This document shows positions 1 to 8,689 of a DNA stretch of 64,000 nucleotides, in pieces; position 1 is the stretch's first letter, and each line of letters starts with the position of its first letter. The translations under genes were made by a program, and so were the position numbers. The stretch lies in assembly GCF_040676775.1 (NCBI RefSeq), contig NZ_JBFAPP010000022.1:1-64000 (forward strand). Reading direction: 5' to 3'. This stretch comes from Micromonospora_G sp040676775. GTDB taxonomy: Bacteria; Actinomycetota; Actinomycetes; Mycobacteriales; Micromonosporaceae. A model generated the notes under the pieces. The model searched no databases. It saw only the letters and a list, made by a program, of their open reading frames with translations, and was not told the origin of the DNA.

Positions 1-107
1 GCCGCCGCCCGCTGTTCGCGTGCGGCGGCGCCGATCCCGGCGGTGAGCAGTGGTGTTCCGTCGTCGGTCAGTCCGACTGCCGGCGGTGTTCCCCTGGTCA
101 TCGCCAT
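1..107 (-). CDS. glnD: GlnD, PII uridylyl/adenylyltransferase (N-terminal fragment, runs off the window)
   Basis: Only the first 35 codons are inside the window, beginning at an ATG whose codon ends at position 105 and reading MAMTRGTPPAVGLTDDGTP. The frame stays open to the window edge. It starts 4 bases after the glnK stop, so the two are translationally linked. GlnD modifies PII on the T-loop tyrosine (adenylylation in actinomycetes). The identification rests on the amt-glnK-glnD gene order, which is standard in actinobacteria, because the visible residues lie before any catalytic motif. Confidence 0.75.
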   Translation of the reverse strand, partial: MAMTRGTPPAVGLTDDGTPLLTAGIGAAAREQRAA

Positions 108-111
108 ATGC

Positions 112-450
112 TCAGAGCGCGTCGAGGCCGCGCTCACCGGTCCGGACGCGGACGACATCCTCCACGGCCGTGACCCAGACCTTGCCGTCACCGATCTTGC
201 CCGTACGGGCCGCCGTGACCACCGCGTCGACGACCTTCTCGACGTCGATCTCGTCGGTCAGCACCTCGACCCGGATCTTCGGCAGGAACTCCACCGTGTA
301 CTCGGCACCCCGGTACACCTCGGTGTGGCCCTTCTGCCGTCCGTACCCCTGGACCTCGCTGACGGTCAGGCCGGCCACGCCGAGGGCGTGCAGGGCCTCC
401 TTCACCGCGTCCAGCTGGTACGGCTTGATGACCGCGGTCACCAGCTTCAT
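112..450 (-). CDS. glnK: Nitrogen regulatory protein PII
   Basis: This 112-residue protein has the full length of the PII family and starts MKLVTAVIKPYQLDAVKEAL. The T-loop is intact, with Tyr51 (RGAEY) as the residue modified by GlnD, and the C-terminal part carries the GDGKVWV segment that forms the ATP-binding B-loop region. PII trimers sense 2-oxoglutarate and ATP/ADP and, in this arrangement, plug or release the ammonium channel AmtB. The ATG at 450 was chosen over an upstream in-frame start because GGAGGGG sits just before it and the family begins with MKL. It lies 26 bases after amt and 4 bases before glnD, so the three form one operon. Confidence 0.96.
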   Translation of the reverse strand: MKLVTAVIKPYQLDAVKEALHALGVAGLTVSEVQGYGRQKGHTEVYRGAEYTVEFLPKIRVEVLTDEIDVEKVVDAVVTAARTGKIGDGKVWVTAVEDVVRVRTGERGLDAL

Positions 451-475
451 GTCCAACCCCTCCATCACAGGAACG

Positions 476-1870
476 TTAACCGGCGACCTTTTCGCTGACC
501 GGAGCGGCCGGCTCGGCCGCGGTGTTACCGGGAGTGCCGATCCCGGCCATGGCGAACGCACCGCCACCGCCGCTGCCGCCACCGGTGGAGAGGTCGTAGC
601 CCGCCTCAGCGTGCTCCGCGATGTCGATCCCGTCGACCTCGGCCTCGGACTTCACCCGGAAGCCGATGGTCTTCTCGATCACGAAGGCCAGCACCCAGGC
701 GATGGCGAACGACCATACCGTGACGATCAGACCGGCGAGGGCCTGCCGACCGAGCTGGGTCGCGCCGCCGCCGTAGAAGAGACCGTCGGATGCGCCGACC
801 ACGTCGGTGATCGCGGCGTTGACCGAGTTGGTGGCGAACAGGCCGAGCCAGAGCGACCCGATCCAGCCACCGACGAAGTGCACGCCGACCACGTCGAGCG
901 AGTCGTCGAAGCCGAGCTTGTACTTCAGGCTGACCGCCAGGGCGCAGACGATGCCGGCGACGATGCCGAGCAGCACGGACGCCCAGGGAGCGATGAAACC
1001 ACAGGCCGGGGTGATCGCGACCAGGCCGGCGATGGCACCGGAGGAGGCACCGACCATGGTCGGCTTGCCACCCTTGATCCACTCGACCACGATCCAGCCG
1101 AGTACGGCCGCGGCGGTGGCGAGCTGGGTGTTGATGAAGGCCAGACCGGCAACCGAGTCGACGGTCAGTTCGGAGCCGGCATTGAAGCCGAACCAGCCGA
1201 ACCAGAGCAGGCCGGCACCGAGCGCGACGAGCGGGATGTTGTGCGGCTTCATGCCCTCCTTGGGCCAGCCGAGCCGCTTGCCGAGCACCAGCGCCACGGC
1301 GAGAGCCGCCGCACCGGCGTTGATGTGCACGGCCGTACCACCGGCGAAGTCGAGCGCGTGGATGTCACCGCCGATGATGCCGCCGCCCCACACCCAGTGC
1401 GCGACCGGGAAGTAGACCAGGGTGGCCCAGCCGAAGGCGAAGAGCAGCCAGCCGCCGAACTTGGCCCGGTCGGAGATGGCACCGCTGATCAGCGCGACGG
1501 TGATCACCGCGAAGACCATCTGGAAGGCCATGAACACGTAGAGCGGGACGCCGATGCCGCTGGGGTTCTCCGCGGTCGCGCCCCAGAGGTCGGTCTCCGC
1601 GAGGAACGTCTTGGTACCGAGGTAGGCGCCGGGATCGCCCCAGAACCCGTTCACGTCGGCCCCGAAGGCGACGCTGAATCCGTAGAACCACCACAGAATC
1701 GAGATGAGCCCGATAGCCGAGAAGCTCATCATCATCATGTTAAGTACGCCCTTGGACCGGTTCAGGCCGCCGTAGAACAGCGCCAGTCCGGGTGTCATGA
1801 GCAGCACGAGCGCCGTCGAAACCAGCAGCCACGTAGTGTTGGCGCCGTCGATCGTCGGTGCTTCAGGCAC
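476..1870 (-). CDS. amt: Ammonium transporter Amt
   Basis: This is a 464-residue polytopic membrane protein of the Amt/Rh family that conducts ammonium across the plasma membrane. It shows the family signature around residues 26-41 (TPGLALFYGGLNRSKG), Asp174 in DFAGGTAVHI, and the twin pore histidines at His182 and His331. The C-terminal tail is unusually long and Gly-rich (GGGSGGGG near residue 430). The GTG start is preceded by AGGAGG at a good distance. It is first in an amt-glnK-glnD operon and the 290-base region upstream carries a GlnR-like repeat, which suggests induction under nitrogen limitation. Confidence 0.97.
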   Translation of the reverse strand: MPEAPTIDGANTTWLLVSTALVLLMTPGLALFYGGLNRSKGVLNMMMMSFSAIGLISILWWFYGFSVAFGADVNGFWGDPGAYLGTKTFLAETDLWGATAENPSGIGVPLYVFMAFQMVFAVITVALISGAISDRAKFGGWLLFAFGWATLVYFPVAHWVWGGGIIGGDIHALDFAGGTAVHINAGAAALAVALVLGKRLGWPKEGMKPHNIPLVALGAGLLWFGWFGFNAGSELTVDSVAGLAFINTQLATAAAVLGWIVVEWIKGGKPTMVGASSGAIAGLVAITPACGFIAPWASVLLGIVAGIVCALAVSLKYKLGFDDSLDVVGVHFVGGWIGSLWLGLFATNSVNAAITDVVGASDGLFYGGGATQLGRQALAGLIVTVWSFAIAWVLAFVIEKTIGFRVKSEAEVDGIDIAEHAEAGYDLSTGGGSGGGGAFAMAGIGTPGNTAAEPAAPVSEKVAG

Positions 1871-2065
1871 GCTGGCCTCCTAAAAGTGAGTTTCCTCCCC
1901 TCGAAAGCTCCGATTCGTGCCGGGCACTGTCCCGCTGCCCTCGCTGCCCGAGCCGAAACTTCCACCGACCCAGGGGCAGCGCCGCCCGTGCGCCGGTTGG
2001 GCGGAAGCTTCCCGGCCGGCTGTTTCACCCAGGGTCCCCACCGCGTTTCCGGGGCGTCACCAGTT

Positions 2066-2103
2066 GTTTCGTACGTGTGAAGAAAGTCTCACAGTCGATA
2101 GAA
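2066..2103 (-). promoter_or_regulatory. Candidate GlnR-type operator upstream of amt
   Basis: Read on the minus strand, four 5-mers occur with exact 6-base spacers: TTCTA, GTGAG, TTCAC, GAAAC. The TTCAC-n6-GAAAC pair is close to the actinobacterial GlnR a-site/b-site pattern GTnAC-n6-GAAAC, and the 11-base periodicity matches tandem GlnR boxes. The location about 200 bases upstream of the amt start fits. The outer two boxes match poorly, so this is an inference from pattern and context. Confidence 0.45.
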
Positions 2104-2160
2104 CGGGTGGGGGCATATCAGCCGAAAGGCGCGCTGGAGGTATACGGAAAGCGACACAGG

Positions 2161-2949
2161 TCAGCGGAGCGCGTACTCCAGCGTGTGCCGTTCGTAATCG
2201 AGCAGGCGCAGATCGCGCATCGGCCGCCGCAGGTGACCCTTGTGCACTATCCGTACGAACGCCGGCTCGCCCGCCGCCGCCATCCGGCGGATCCCCTCGA
2301 CGTGGTCGACGATCCGCTTACGGATGGTCCGCACCAACCGGTGCCGGTCCCGTGGGATCAGACCGTACGCGTCCGCGAACAGGCGCAGCCGGCGGGGGCG
2401 GTTCGGCCGCTTCCAGCCCAGCGTGTACGAGTCCCGGTCGGAGAAGAGCGGCACCCAGGTCCAGGCCGCGTACGCCACGTCGTAGATCCGGGCACCCGGT
2501 GAGGCCAGGTCGAAGTCGATCAGGGCGAGGGTGCCGTCCGGCCGCCAGATCACGTTGTGCGGGGCGGCGTCGTGGTGGCAGATCACCTCGGTGTCCGGCG
2601 GCGGTGGCCCGAACGAGCGCCAGACCGCACCGGTGACCGGGGCGAAGCCGTACTGGGCGTCGTGGAACATCCGCAGCATGGTGGCGACGGTGACCAGTGC
2701 CTCGTCGGTGACCCAGTGCGGGGCGAGCGGGTACTCGCCGCACTCGCCCTCCACGTAGGACAGCACCTCCCGGTTGCGCTCGTCCATGCCGAGCGCGCGG
2801 GGCGAGCCGGTGAACCCGACGTATTCCAGGTGCCGCAGCAGCGCGTGCACCGAGGGTGTCCACGGTCCGGCGTTGCGCCGTACGGTGTCTCCGACCCGTA
2901 CGACGGTGCTCACGTTGCCGCCGTGCAGTGGAATTTCCTGCGAAGTCAC
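2161..2949 (-). CDS. Phosphotransferase of the APH/choline kinase family
   Basis: This 262-residue protein has the protein-kinase-like aminoglycoside phosphotransferase fold. The Brenner motif CHHDAAPHNVIW holds the catalytic Asp and the Asn, and LIDFDLAS is the metal-binding DFD motif. These enzymes transfer phosphate from ATP to a small-molecule hydroxyl; the substrate cannot be told from sequence. The GTG at 2949 was chosen because GGAG lies 7 bases upstream, while the earlier in-frame start at 2991 almost touches the ftsY stop and has no ribosome site. It lies between ftsY and the amt promoter on the same strand and is not a standard member of this block, so resistance should not be assumed. 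Confidence 0.85.
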   Translation of the reverse strand: MTSQEIPLHGGNVSTVVRVGDTVRRNAGPWTPSVHALLRHLEYVGFTGSPRALGMDERNREVLSYVEGECGEYPLAPHWVTDEALVTVATMLRMFHDAQYGFAPVTGAVWRSFGPPPPDTEVICHHDAAPHNVIWRPDGTLALIDFDLASPGARIYDVAYAAWTWVPLFSDRDSYTLGWKRPNRPRRLRLFADAYGLIPRDRHRLVRTIRKRIVDHVEGIRRMAAAGEPAFVRIVHKGHLRRPMRDLRLLDYERHTLEYALR

Positions 2950-2996
2950 GTACGGTCTCCCGATGCGCGGCGGCGGTTCACGGTAAGCCACCGAGG

Positions 2997-4196
2997 TTAC
3001 GCCTCGGCGCCCAGCGGATCGGCGCCGATGAGCGCGTCGACGAACTGCGCCGGGTCGAACGGGGCCAGGTCGTCCGGGCCCTCGCCGAGGCCGACCAGCT
3101 TGACCGGCAGCCCGAGCTTGCGCTGTACGGCGATCACGATCCCGCCCTTGGCGGTGCCGTCGAGCTTGGTCAGCACCACCCCGGTCACGTCGACCACCTC
3201 CATGAACACCCGGGCCTGCTCCAGCCCGTTCTGCCCGGTGGTCGCGTCCAGTACGAGCAGCGTCTCGTCGACCGGGCCGTGCTTCTCCACCACCCGCTTG
3301 ACCTTGCCCAACTCGTCCATCAGGCCGACCTTGTTCTGCAACCGGCCGGCGGTGTCGATCAGTACGGTGTCCACCCCGAGTTCGATACCCCGGCGGACCG
3401 CGTCGAATGCCACACTCGCCGGATCCGCTCCCTCCGGTCCCCGGACCACCTCGGCACCCACCCGGCCACCCCAGGTGGTGAGCTGTTCGGCGGCGGCGGC
3501 CCGGAACGTGTCAGCGGCGCCGAGCAGCACCGTACGGCCGTCCGCGACCAGCACCCGGGCGATCTTGCCGCAGGTGGTGGTCTTGCCGGCGCCGTTGACC
3601 CCGACCACCAGCACCACCCCGGGGGTGCCGTCGTGCGCGGTGGCCCGCAGCGCCCGGTCCATGCCCGGATCGAGCGCGTTGACCAGTTCGACCGCGAGCA
3701 GGGTACGCAGGTCACGTGCCGTACGGGTGCCGAGCACCGCGGTCCGCTCGCGCAACCGGTCGACGATCTCCCGGGTGGCGTCCACGCCGACGTCGGCGGT
3801 GATCAGGGCGTCCTCGATCTCCTCCCAGACCTCCTCGTCGAGGTGGTCCCGGCTGAGCAGGGTGAGCAGGCCCTTGCCGAACACGTTCTGCGAGCGGGAC
3901 AGCCGGGCCCGCAGCCGGACCAGCCGGCCGGCGGTCGGTTCCGGGCGCTCCAGCGTCGGTGCCGGTTCGGCCGGCGGCGTCACCGGTACCGGCGGTGCCG
4001 TCACCGTGTCGGTGACCTGCGCTTCCGCGGCTTCCGGCGCCTCCGGCGGGGTGATCACGCCGGTAGGGCGGGTAGACACGCTCGTCTCGGGCGGCAGCGG
4101 CGGCTCGGGCCGCCGACGCAGCCGCGGCACCACCAGGCCGACGGTGCCGAGCAGCAGCACACCTAGCAGGATCAGCGCGAGAACGAGGTACTCCAT
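2997..4196 (-). CDS. ftsY: Signal recognition particle receptor FtsY
   Basis: This 399-residue SRP GTPase docks ribosome-SRP complexes at the membrane. It has an N-terminal membrane segment (residues 3-24), a Pro/Glu-rich acidic linker (30-90) and the NG domain from about 95. Visible GTPase motifs are GVNGAGKTTT (199-208), DTFRA (229-233), DTAGR (281-285) and TKLDGTAKGG (343-352). The ATG at 4196 was preferred to the much earlier start at 4433 because the hydrophobic anchor begins directly after it and AGGA lies upstream. The anchored form is typical of actinobacteria. It follows smc in the usual actinobacterial order, though here a phosphatase and other genes lie between them. Confidence 0.97.
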   Translation of the reverse strand: MEYLVLALILLGVLLLGTVGLVVPRLRRRPEPPLPPETSVSTRPTGVITPPEAPEAAEAQVTDTVTAPPVPVTPPAEPAPTLERPEPTAGRLVRLRARLSRSQNVFGKGLLTLLSRDHLDEEVWEEIEDALITADVGVDATREIVDRLRERTAVLGTRTARDLRTLLAVELVNALDPGMDRALRATAHDGTPGVVLVVGVNGAGKTTTCGKIARVLVADGRTVLLGAADTFRAAAAEQLTTWGGRVGAEVVRGPEGADPASVAFDAVRRGIELGVDTVLIDTAGRLQNKVGLMDELGKVKRVVEKHGPVDETLLVLDATTGQNGLEQARVFMEVVDVTGVVLTKLDGTAKGGIVIAVQRKLGLPVKLVGLGEGPDDLAPFDPAQFVDALIGADPLGAEA

Positions 4197-4348
4197 GCGG
4201 GAATCCTGACAGATGCCGGCTCGGCCGGCCCAGCCGCCGCTCCCGATGGGCGCGACGGAGATCACCGGTACCCTCCGGCGAAACCCGGATGGCGGTGGGA
4301 CCGGCCGGGTAGCAAGGATGGATCCACCCACCCCTCGGAGGTCCCGCA

Positions 4349-6139
4349 ATGCCCGAAAGTCGGTTGCTGATCGGCCCGCTGCTGCGCCGTGTGGTCGGCA
4401 CCCGGGCCACCGTCTGGGTGGAGACGAGCTCACCCGCCGTCGCCCAGGTCCGGACCGCGTCCGGCGCCAGCGGTACGGCCGCCACGTTCACCGCCTTCGA
4501 CCACCACTACGCGCTGGTGGTGGTGGAGGGGCTGACACCGGGCAGCGCCGAGCCGTACGAGGTGTGGCTCGACGACGAGCGGGTCTGGCCGCAGCCGGAT
4601 TCGAAGTACCCGCCGAGCCTGATCCGTACCCGGGGCGACGACGAGACCGAACCGGTCCACCTGATCTTCGGCTCGTGCCGGGAGACCACCCAGCACGCGA
4701 CCGCGCGCCGGCTGCCGCCCGACGCCCTCGATGCGTACGCCCGGCGGTTGATGGCCAGCGAGGACGCGGCGGCCGAACTGCCCGACCTGATGGTGCTGCT
4801 CGGCGACCAGGTGTACGCGGACCAGACCTCACCCACGGTCCGCAAGCTGCTCAGCCGGCGCCGGCACCGCCCGCACGGCGCCCCGGCCGACCAGGTGGTC
4901 AGCTTCGACGAGTACACCAAGCTCTACCTGGAGTCCTGGCGCGACCCGGAGATCCGCTGGCTGCTGGCGACCGTGCCGAGCGTGATGATGTTCGACGACC
5001 ACGAGATCATCGACGACTGGAACACCTCGGCGCGCTGGCGGGCCGAGGTACGCGAAGAGCCCTGGTGGAACGAGCGGATCGCCAGCGGAATCGCCTCCTA
5101 CTGGGTCTACCAGCACATCGGCAACCTGGACCCGGACGAGGTCGCGGCCGACCCCGTCTACACCAAGGTCGTCGCCGCCGGGGACGCCACCTCGGTGCTG
5201 CGGGAGTTCGGCGAGCAGGTGGACGCGCACGTGTCCGAGGCCGCCGGTCCCAGCACGGCGGGTGTGGTCGGCGGCGACCCGCTCGGCGGACCGGTACGGG
5301 TCGAGCGCTACCAGTGGAGCTACGGCCTCGACATCGGCCGGACCCGGCTGGTGATGCTGGACAACCGGTGCGGCCGGGTGCTGGACCGGTCCCGGCGCTC
5401 GATGCTCTCGCCCAAGGAGTGGGCCTGGTTCGTCGACCGGGCCCACGGCCGGTACGACCACCTGGTGGTCGGCTCGTCGCTGCCCTGGCTGCTCCCGCCG
5501 GCCGTACACCACGTCGAGTCGTGGAACGAGCGGCTCGCAGACTCACGCAGCCCTCGGGTGGCCGCCCTCGCCGAGCGGCTGCGCCGGGCCTTCGACCTGG
5601 AACACTGGGCCGCCTTCGACCGGTCGTTCGACGCCCTGGCCGCACTCTTCGCCCGGATCGGCACCGGCCGCCCCGAGGCTGGCGGCACCGGCAGTGGTGA
5701 CGCCCCGGCGCTGGTCGGTGCGGGTCCGGCGTACCCGGCACCGGCGTCGATCAGCGTGCTCTCCGGCGACGTGCACCACTCGTACGTCGCCCGGGCGCGG
5801 TTCACCGACGAGGTGAAGACCCCCGTACACCAGTTGACCTGCTCGCCGATCCACAACCAGGTGCCCGCCTTCATGCGCCCGCTACTGAAGCTGGGCTGGC
5901 ATCCCGGCCCGAGCGGGGCGGCGCGGGCGCTGGCCCGTTCCGCCGGGGTGCCCCGCCCGGGGGTGCGCTGGCGGCGGCTGACCGGGCCGTACTTCGGCAA
6001 CGCGATCAGCAGCCTGCGGCACACCGGCCCGGCGGCCGAGGTGGTGATCGAGGGCACCGGCAAGGACGGTGTCCTGCGGGTGGTCGGCCACCAGCACCTC
6101 ACCCGGCCGACGGCGACCGCCAGCCCGAACCGGTCGTAG
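4349..6139 (+). CDS. PhoD-like alkaline phosphatase/phosphodiesterase
   Basis: This 596-residue metallophosphoesterase has a short N-terminal beta-sandwich (residues 5-100) followed by the PhoD catalytic domain. Metal-site motifs are FGSCRE (108-112), GDQVYAD (152-158), DDHEIIDDW (216-224) and SGDVHHSYVA near 473. The start ATG has CGGAGG 9 bases upstream. No signal peptide or twin-arginine motif is present, so unlike classical secreted PhoD it appears cytoplasmic. It sits alone on the plus strand, divergent from ftsY, and is an insertion relative to the usual ftsY-smc neighbourhood. Confidence 0.92.
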   Translation: MPESRLLIGPLLRRVVGTRATVWVETSSPAVAQVRTASGASGTAATFTAFDHHYALVVVEGLTPGSAEPYEVWLDDERVWPQPDSKYPPSLIRTRGDDETEPVHLIFGSCRETTQHATARRLPPDALDAYARRLMASEDAAAELPDLMVLLGDQVYADQTSPTVRKLLSRRRHRPHGAPADQVVSFDEYTKLYLESWRDPEIRWLLATVPSVMMFDDHEIIDDWNTSARWRAEVREEPWWNERIASGIASYWVYQHIGNLDPDEVAADPVYTKVVAAGDATSVLREFGEQVDAHVSEAAGPSTAGVVGGDPLGGPVRVERYQWSYGLDIGRTRLVMLDNRCGRVLDRSRRSMLSPKEWAWFVDRAHGRYDHLVVGSSLPWLLPPAVHHVESWNERLADSRSPRVAALAERLRRAFDLEHWAAFDRSFDALAALFARIGTGRPEAGGTGSGDAPALVGAGPAYPAPASISVLSGDVHHSYVARARFTDEVKTPVHQLTCSPIHNQVPAFMRPLLKLGWHPGPSGAARALARSAGVPRPGVRWRRLTGPYFGNAISSLRHTGPAAEVVIEGTGKDGVLRVVGHQHLTRPTATASPNRS

Positions 6140-6187
6140 GCTGCTCACGGACGGTTCCGCCGGCCAGACGGCGGTGATCCGGTGCGG

Positions 6188-6247
6188 ACCGGCGACCGGC
6201 GAGCGGCGAGCGGCGACCGGCGAGCGGCGACCGCGATCGGCGACCGG
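6188..6247. repeat. GCGACCGGCGA/GCGGCGA short tandem repeat
   Basis: Between the phosphatase gene and marR the sequence is built from alternating GCGACCG and GCGAGCG units, repeated about seven times with few changes. It is noncoding and GC-rich. It may simply be slippage-prone DNA; it ends 55 bases before the marR start. Confidence 0.6.
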
Positions 6248-6303
6248 TGATTGGGCGATCCGGGGCGGACCGGTGACGGCGGGTGATTTCCGGGAGGAGA
6301 TCG

Positions 6304-6777
6304 GTGGCGGGCGAGCGGGGCAACGGGGACGGCGGCCGGGACACGGCCGAGCCGGAACCGCTGCGCGCGGTCGAACACGAGCTGACGGTGCTGCTGCGCC
6401 GGGCCCGTGCGGTCTCCTGGGAGGTGGCCCGCGAGGTGCATCCGCACCTGGAGCCGAACGCGTACGGGCTGCTGCTCCTGCTGTTCCGGTCCGGTCCGAC
6501 CCGGCTGACCGACCTGGCCGCGGAGCTGGGCATCGGCAAGGGCACGCTCAGCCGGCAGATCGCCGCGCTGGCGGAACTGGGCCTGGTACGACGGCAGCCC
6601 GACCCGGTGGACGGGCGTGCCGCCCTGCTCGACCTGACCGAGGAGGGGCAGCGCCGGTTCGCCGATGCGCGCGGCGCCCGGCAGGAGCAGTTGCACCGGA
6701 CCCTGGCCGGCTGGCCCACCGCAGACCAGGTCGAGTTCGCCCGGTTGCTGTCCCGGTACAACGCCGAATCCCGCTGA
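6304..6777 (+). CDS. MarR-family transcriptional regulator
   Basis: This 157-residue winged-helix regulator has the MarR layout: a long N-terminal helix (EHELTVLLRRAR), the helix-turn-helix in LTDLAAELGIGKGTLSRQIAAL, and the wing with the family motif DPVDGRAALLDLTEEG. The GTG at 6304 was chosen over GTG 6283 because GGGAGGAG ends 4 bases before it. It lies directly upstream of an MFS efflux gene whose promoter carries a perfect 8-bp palindrome, so it most likely represses that transporter and responds to a small hydrophobic ligand. The last codons and stop are part of a 17-bp tandem duplication. Confidence 0.93.
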   Translation: MAGERGNGDGGRDTAEPEPLRAVEHELTVLLRRARAVSWEVAREVHPHLEPNAYGLLLLLFRSGPTRLTDLAAELGIGKGTLSRQIAALAELGLVRRQPDPVDGRAALLDLTEEGQRRFADARGARQEQLHRTLAGWPTADQVEFARLLSRYNAESR

Positions 6778-6794
6778 ACGCCGAATCCCGCTGA
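6761..6794 (+). repeat. 17-bp tandem duplication across the marR stop codon
   Basis: The unit ACGCCGAATCCCGCTGA occurs twice head to tail with no change, at 6761-6777 and 6778-6794, followed by a decayed third copy (GCGCCGAGCCCCACTG). Each perfect copy carries the same in-frame TGA, so the gene's C-terminus (NAESR) is repeated as a spare stop region. Confidence 0.9.
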
Positions 6795-6907
6795 GCGCCG
6801 AGCCCCACTGCACCACGCCGGGTCTGTCCCCGCACGCCGGCTGCCTGGGACGATCGCGGCGAAAGCTTCCCCCGCTGCCGGACTGACCGATCACACTTCC
6901 CCCGCTT

Positions 6908-6940
6908 TAGTTGCCCGAGGCAACTAGTTCTGCCTAGCGT
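6908..6940 (+). promoter_or_regulatory. Promoter with MarR-type operator for the MFS-USP genes
   Basis: A perfect inverted repeat TAGTTGCC-cga-GGCAACTA occupies 6908-6926. It overlaps a -35 element TTGCCC (6911-6916), which is followed after 18 bases by a -10 element TAGCGT (6935-6940) of the actinobacterial TAnnnT type. A repressor bound here would block the promoter. Size, symmetry and position beside a marR gene and an efflux gene fit a MarR dimer site. Confidence 0.75.
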
Positions 6941-7012
6941 GGGATCCGGCAACCAACCGGTGGGCAGCGGCGGAACCCGCCGGGGAGAGCTATCCGCCAA
7001 AGGAACCACTCC

Positions 7013-8689
7013 ATGACCCAGGCAACCGAGCCGGCGGTTCCGGCGCCCGATCCGAGCACGGACGCGACTCCCGGAACCGCGATGACGCACCGGCAGATCC
7101 TCGAAGCCCTCTCCGGACTGCTGCTCGGCATGTTCGTGGCGATCCTGTCGTCGACCGTCGTCTCCAACGCCCTCCCCCGGATCATCTCCGAGCTGCACGG
7201 CACCGAGTCGTCGTACACCTGGGTGGTCACCGCGACGCTGCTGGCGCTGACCGCGACCACGCCGATTTGGGGCAAGCTCGCCGACCTCACCAGCAAGAAG
7301 CTGCTGGTCCAGCTCGCCCTGGTGATCTACGTCCTCGGCTCGGTGCTGGCCGGCCTGGCCCAGACCACCGGCGAACTGATCGCCTGCCGGGTGATCCAGG
7401 GCGTCGGCGCCGGCGGCCTCACCGCACTCGCCCAGATCATCATGGCCGCGATGATCGCGCCCCGGCAGCGCGGCCGGTACAGCGGCTACCTCGGTGCGGT
7501 CTTCGCGCTCGGCACGATCGGCGGACCGCTGATCGGCGGCGTCATCGTCGACACCTCGTGGCTCGGCTGGCGCTGGTGCTTCTACGTCGGGGTGCCGTTC
7601 GCGGTGGCCGCGATCGTGGTGCTGCAGAAGACGCTGAACCTGCCGGTGGTCACCCGCAAAGCCAAGATCGACTACCTCGGCGCCACGCTGATCTCCGCCT
7701 CGGTGTCGCTGCTGCTGATCTGGGTCTCGCTCGCCGGCAACAACTTCGCCTGGCTGGCCTGGCAGACCCCGGTGATGGTGCTCGGCGCGGTCGTACTCGG
7801 CGCCCTCGCCCTGCGGGTCGAGTCCCGGGCCGCCGAGCCGATCATCCCGCTGCACCTGTTCCGCTCCCGCACCGTCGCCCTGGCCACCCTCGCCAGCGTC
7901 GCCGTCGGCGTCGCCATGTACGGGGCATCCGTCTTCCTCGGCCAGTACTTCCAGATCAGCCGGGGCGAGAGCCCCACCCGAGCCGGGCTGATGACCCTGC
8001 CGATGATCCTCGGACTGCTCGTCGCCTCGACCCTCACCGGACGCCTGATCACCCGTACCGGGCGGTGGAAGCGGTACCTGGTGAGCGGTGCGGTCCTACT
8101 CACCGTCGGTTTCGCCCTGATGGGCACACTCCGCGCCGAAACCAGCTTCCCGCTGATGAGCGTTTACATGGCCGTGCTGGGTATCGGACTCGGCATGACC
8201 ATGCAGAACCTGGTACTCGCGGTCCAGAACACGGTCGCGATCCGCGAACTCGGCGCGGCCAGCTCCCTGGTCGCGTTCTCCCGCAGCCTGGGCGGCGCGG
8301 TCGGAGTCTCCGCGCTCGGCGCGCTACTCGGGCACCGGGTCGCCGGCTACCTCGCCGACGGGTTCGGCTCCCTCGGGGTGACCGCACCCGACGGCGGCGG
8401 CGCCATCCCGAACGTGGCCACCCTGCCGGGCCCGATCCGTGCCGTCGTCGAGATCGCGTACGGTCACGGAGCAGGCGACATCTTCCTGACCGCGGCACCC
8501 TTCGCGCTGATCACCCTGATCGCGGTCATCTTCATCAAGGAGGTCCCGTTGCGCCAACAGAGCGGCACCGATCTGTCCAGCACGGGGACACCCGAGTCCG
8601 GCGGCCAGCACGGTCAGGGCACACCCGGGTCCGGCGGCCAGTTCCGTCCGGGGGCGGCCACCGCCGCGACGCCAGGAGCGGTCCGATGA
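7013..8689 (+). CDS. MFS drug efflux transporter, DHA2 (14-TM) family
   Basis: This 558-residue protein has 14 hydrophobic segments and the DHA2 hallmarks: the first helix with LSSTVVSNALPRI, motif A-like GKLADLTSKK near residue 90, and motif C-like GAVFALGTIGGPLIGG near 165. It would export small hydrophobic compounds by proton antiport. The soluble C-terminus has a repeated GTPxSGGQ motif. Start ATG is preceded by CAAAGGAACCACTCC. It is controlled by the palindromic promoter upstream and overlaps the following stress-protein gene by 4 bases, so both are made from one message. The actual substrates are unknown. Confidence 0.94.
   Translation: MTQATEPAVPAPDPSTDATPGTAMTHRQILEALSGLLLGMFVAILSSTVVSNALPRIISELHGTESSYTWVVTATLLALTATTPIWGKLADLTSKKLLVQLALVIYVLGSVLAGLAQTTGELIACRVIQGVGAGGLTALAQIIMAAMIAPRQRGRYSGYLGAVFALGTIGGPLIGGVIVDTSWLGWRWCFYVGVPFAVAAIVVLQKTLNLPVVTRKAKIDYLGATLISASVSLLLIWVSLAGNNFAWLAWQTPVMVLGAVVLGALALRVESRAAEPIIPLHLFRSRTVALATLASVAVGVAMYGASVFLGQYFQISRGESPTRAGLMTLPMILGLLVASTLTGRLITRTGRWKRYLVSGAVLLTVGFALMGTLRAETSFPLMSVYMAVLGIGLGMTMQNLVLAVQNTVAIRELGAASSLVAFSRSLGGAVGVSALGALLGHRVAGYLADGFGSLGVTAPDGGGAIPNVATLPGPIRAVVEIAYGHGAGDIFLTAAPFALITLIAVIFIKEVPLRQQSGTDLSSTGTPESGGQHGQGTPGSGGQFRPGAATAATPGAVR

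Noticed and set aside
50..2080. 676-codon plus-strand frame across amt and glnK
   Set aside because: It is antisense to two clearly recognised genes, has no ribosome site, and its protein is typical of GC-rich shadow frames (many Arg, Asp, Gly without order).
2161..2949. Aminoglycoside resistance gene
   Set aside because: The fold is that of the broad APH/choline kinase family; no feature points to an aminoglycoside substrate and there is no mobile element near it.
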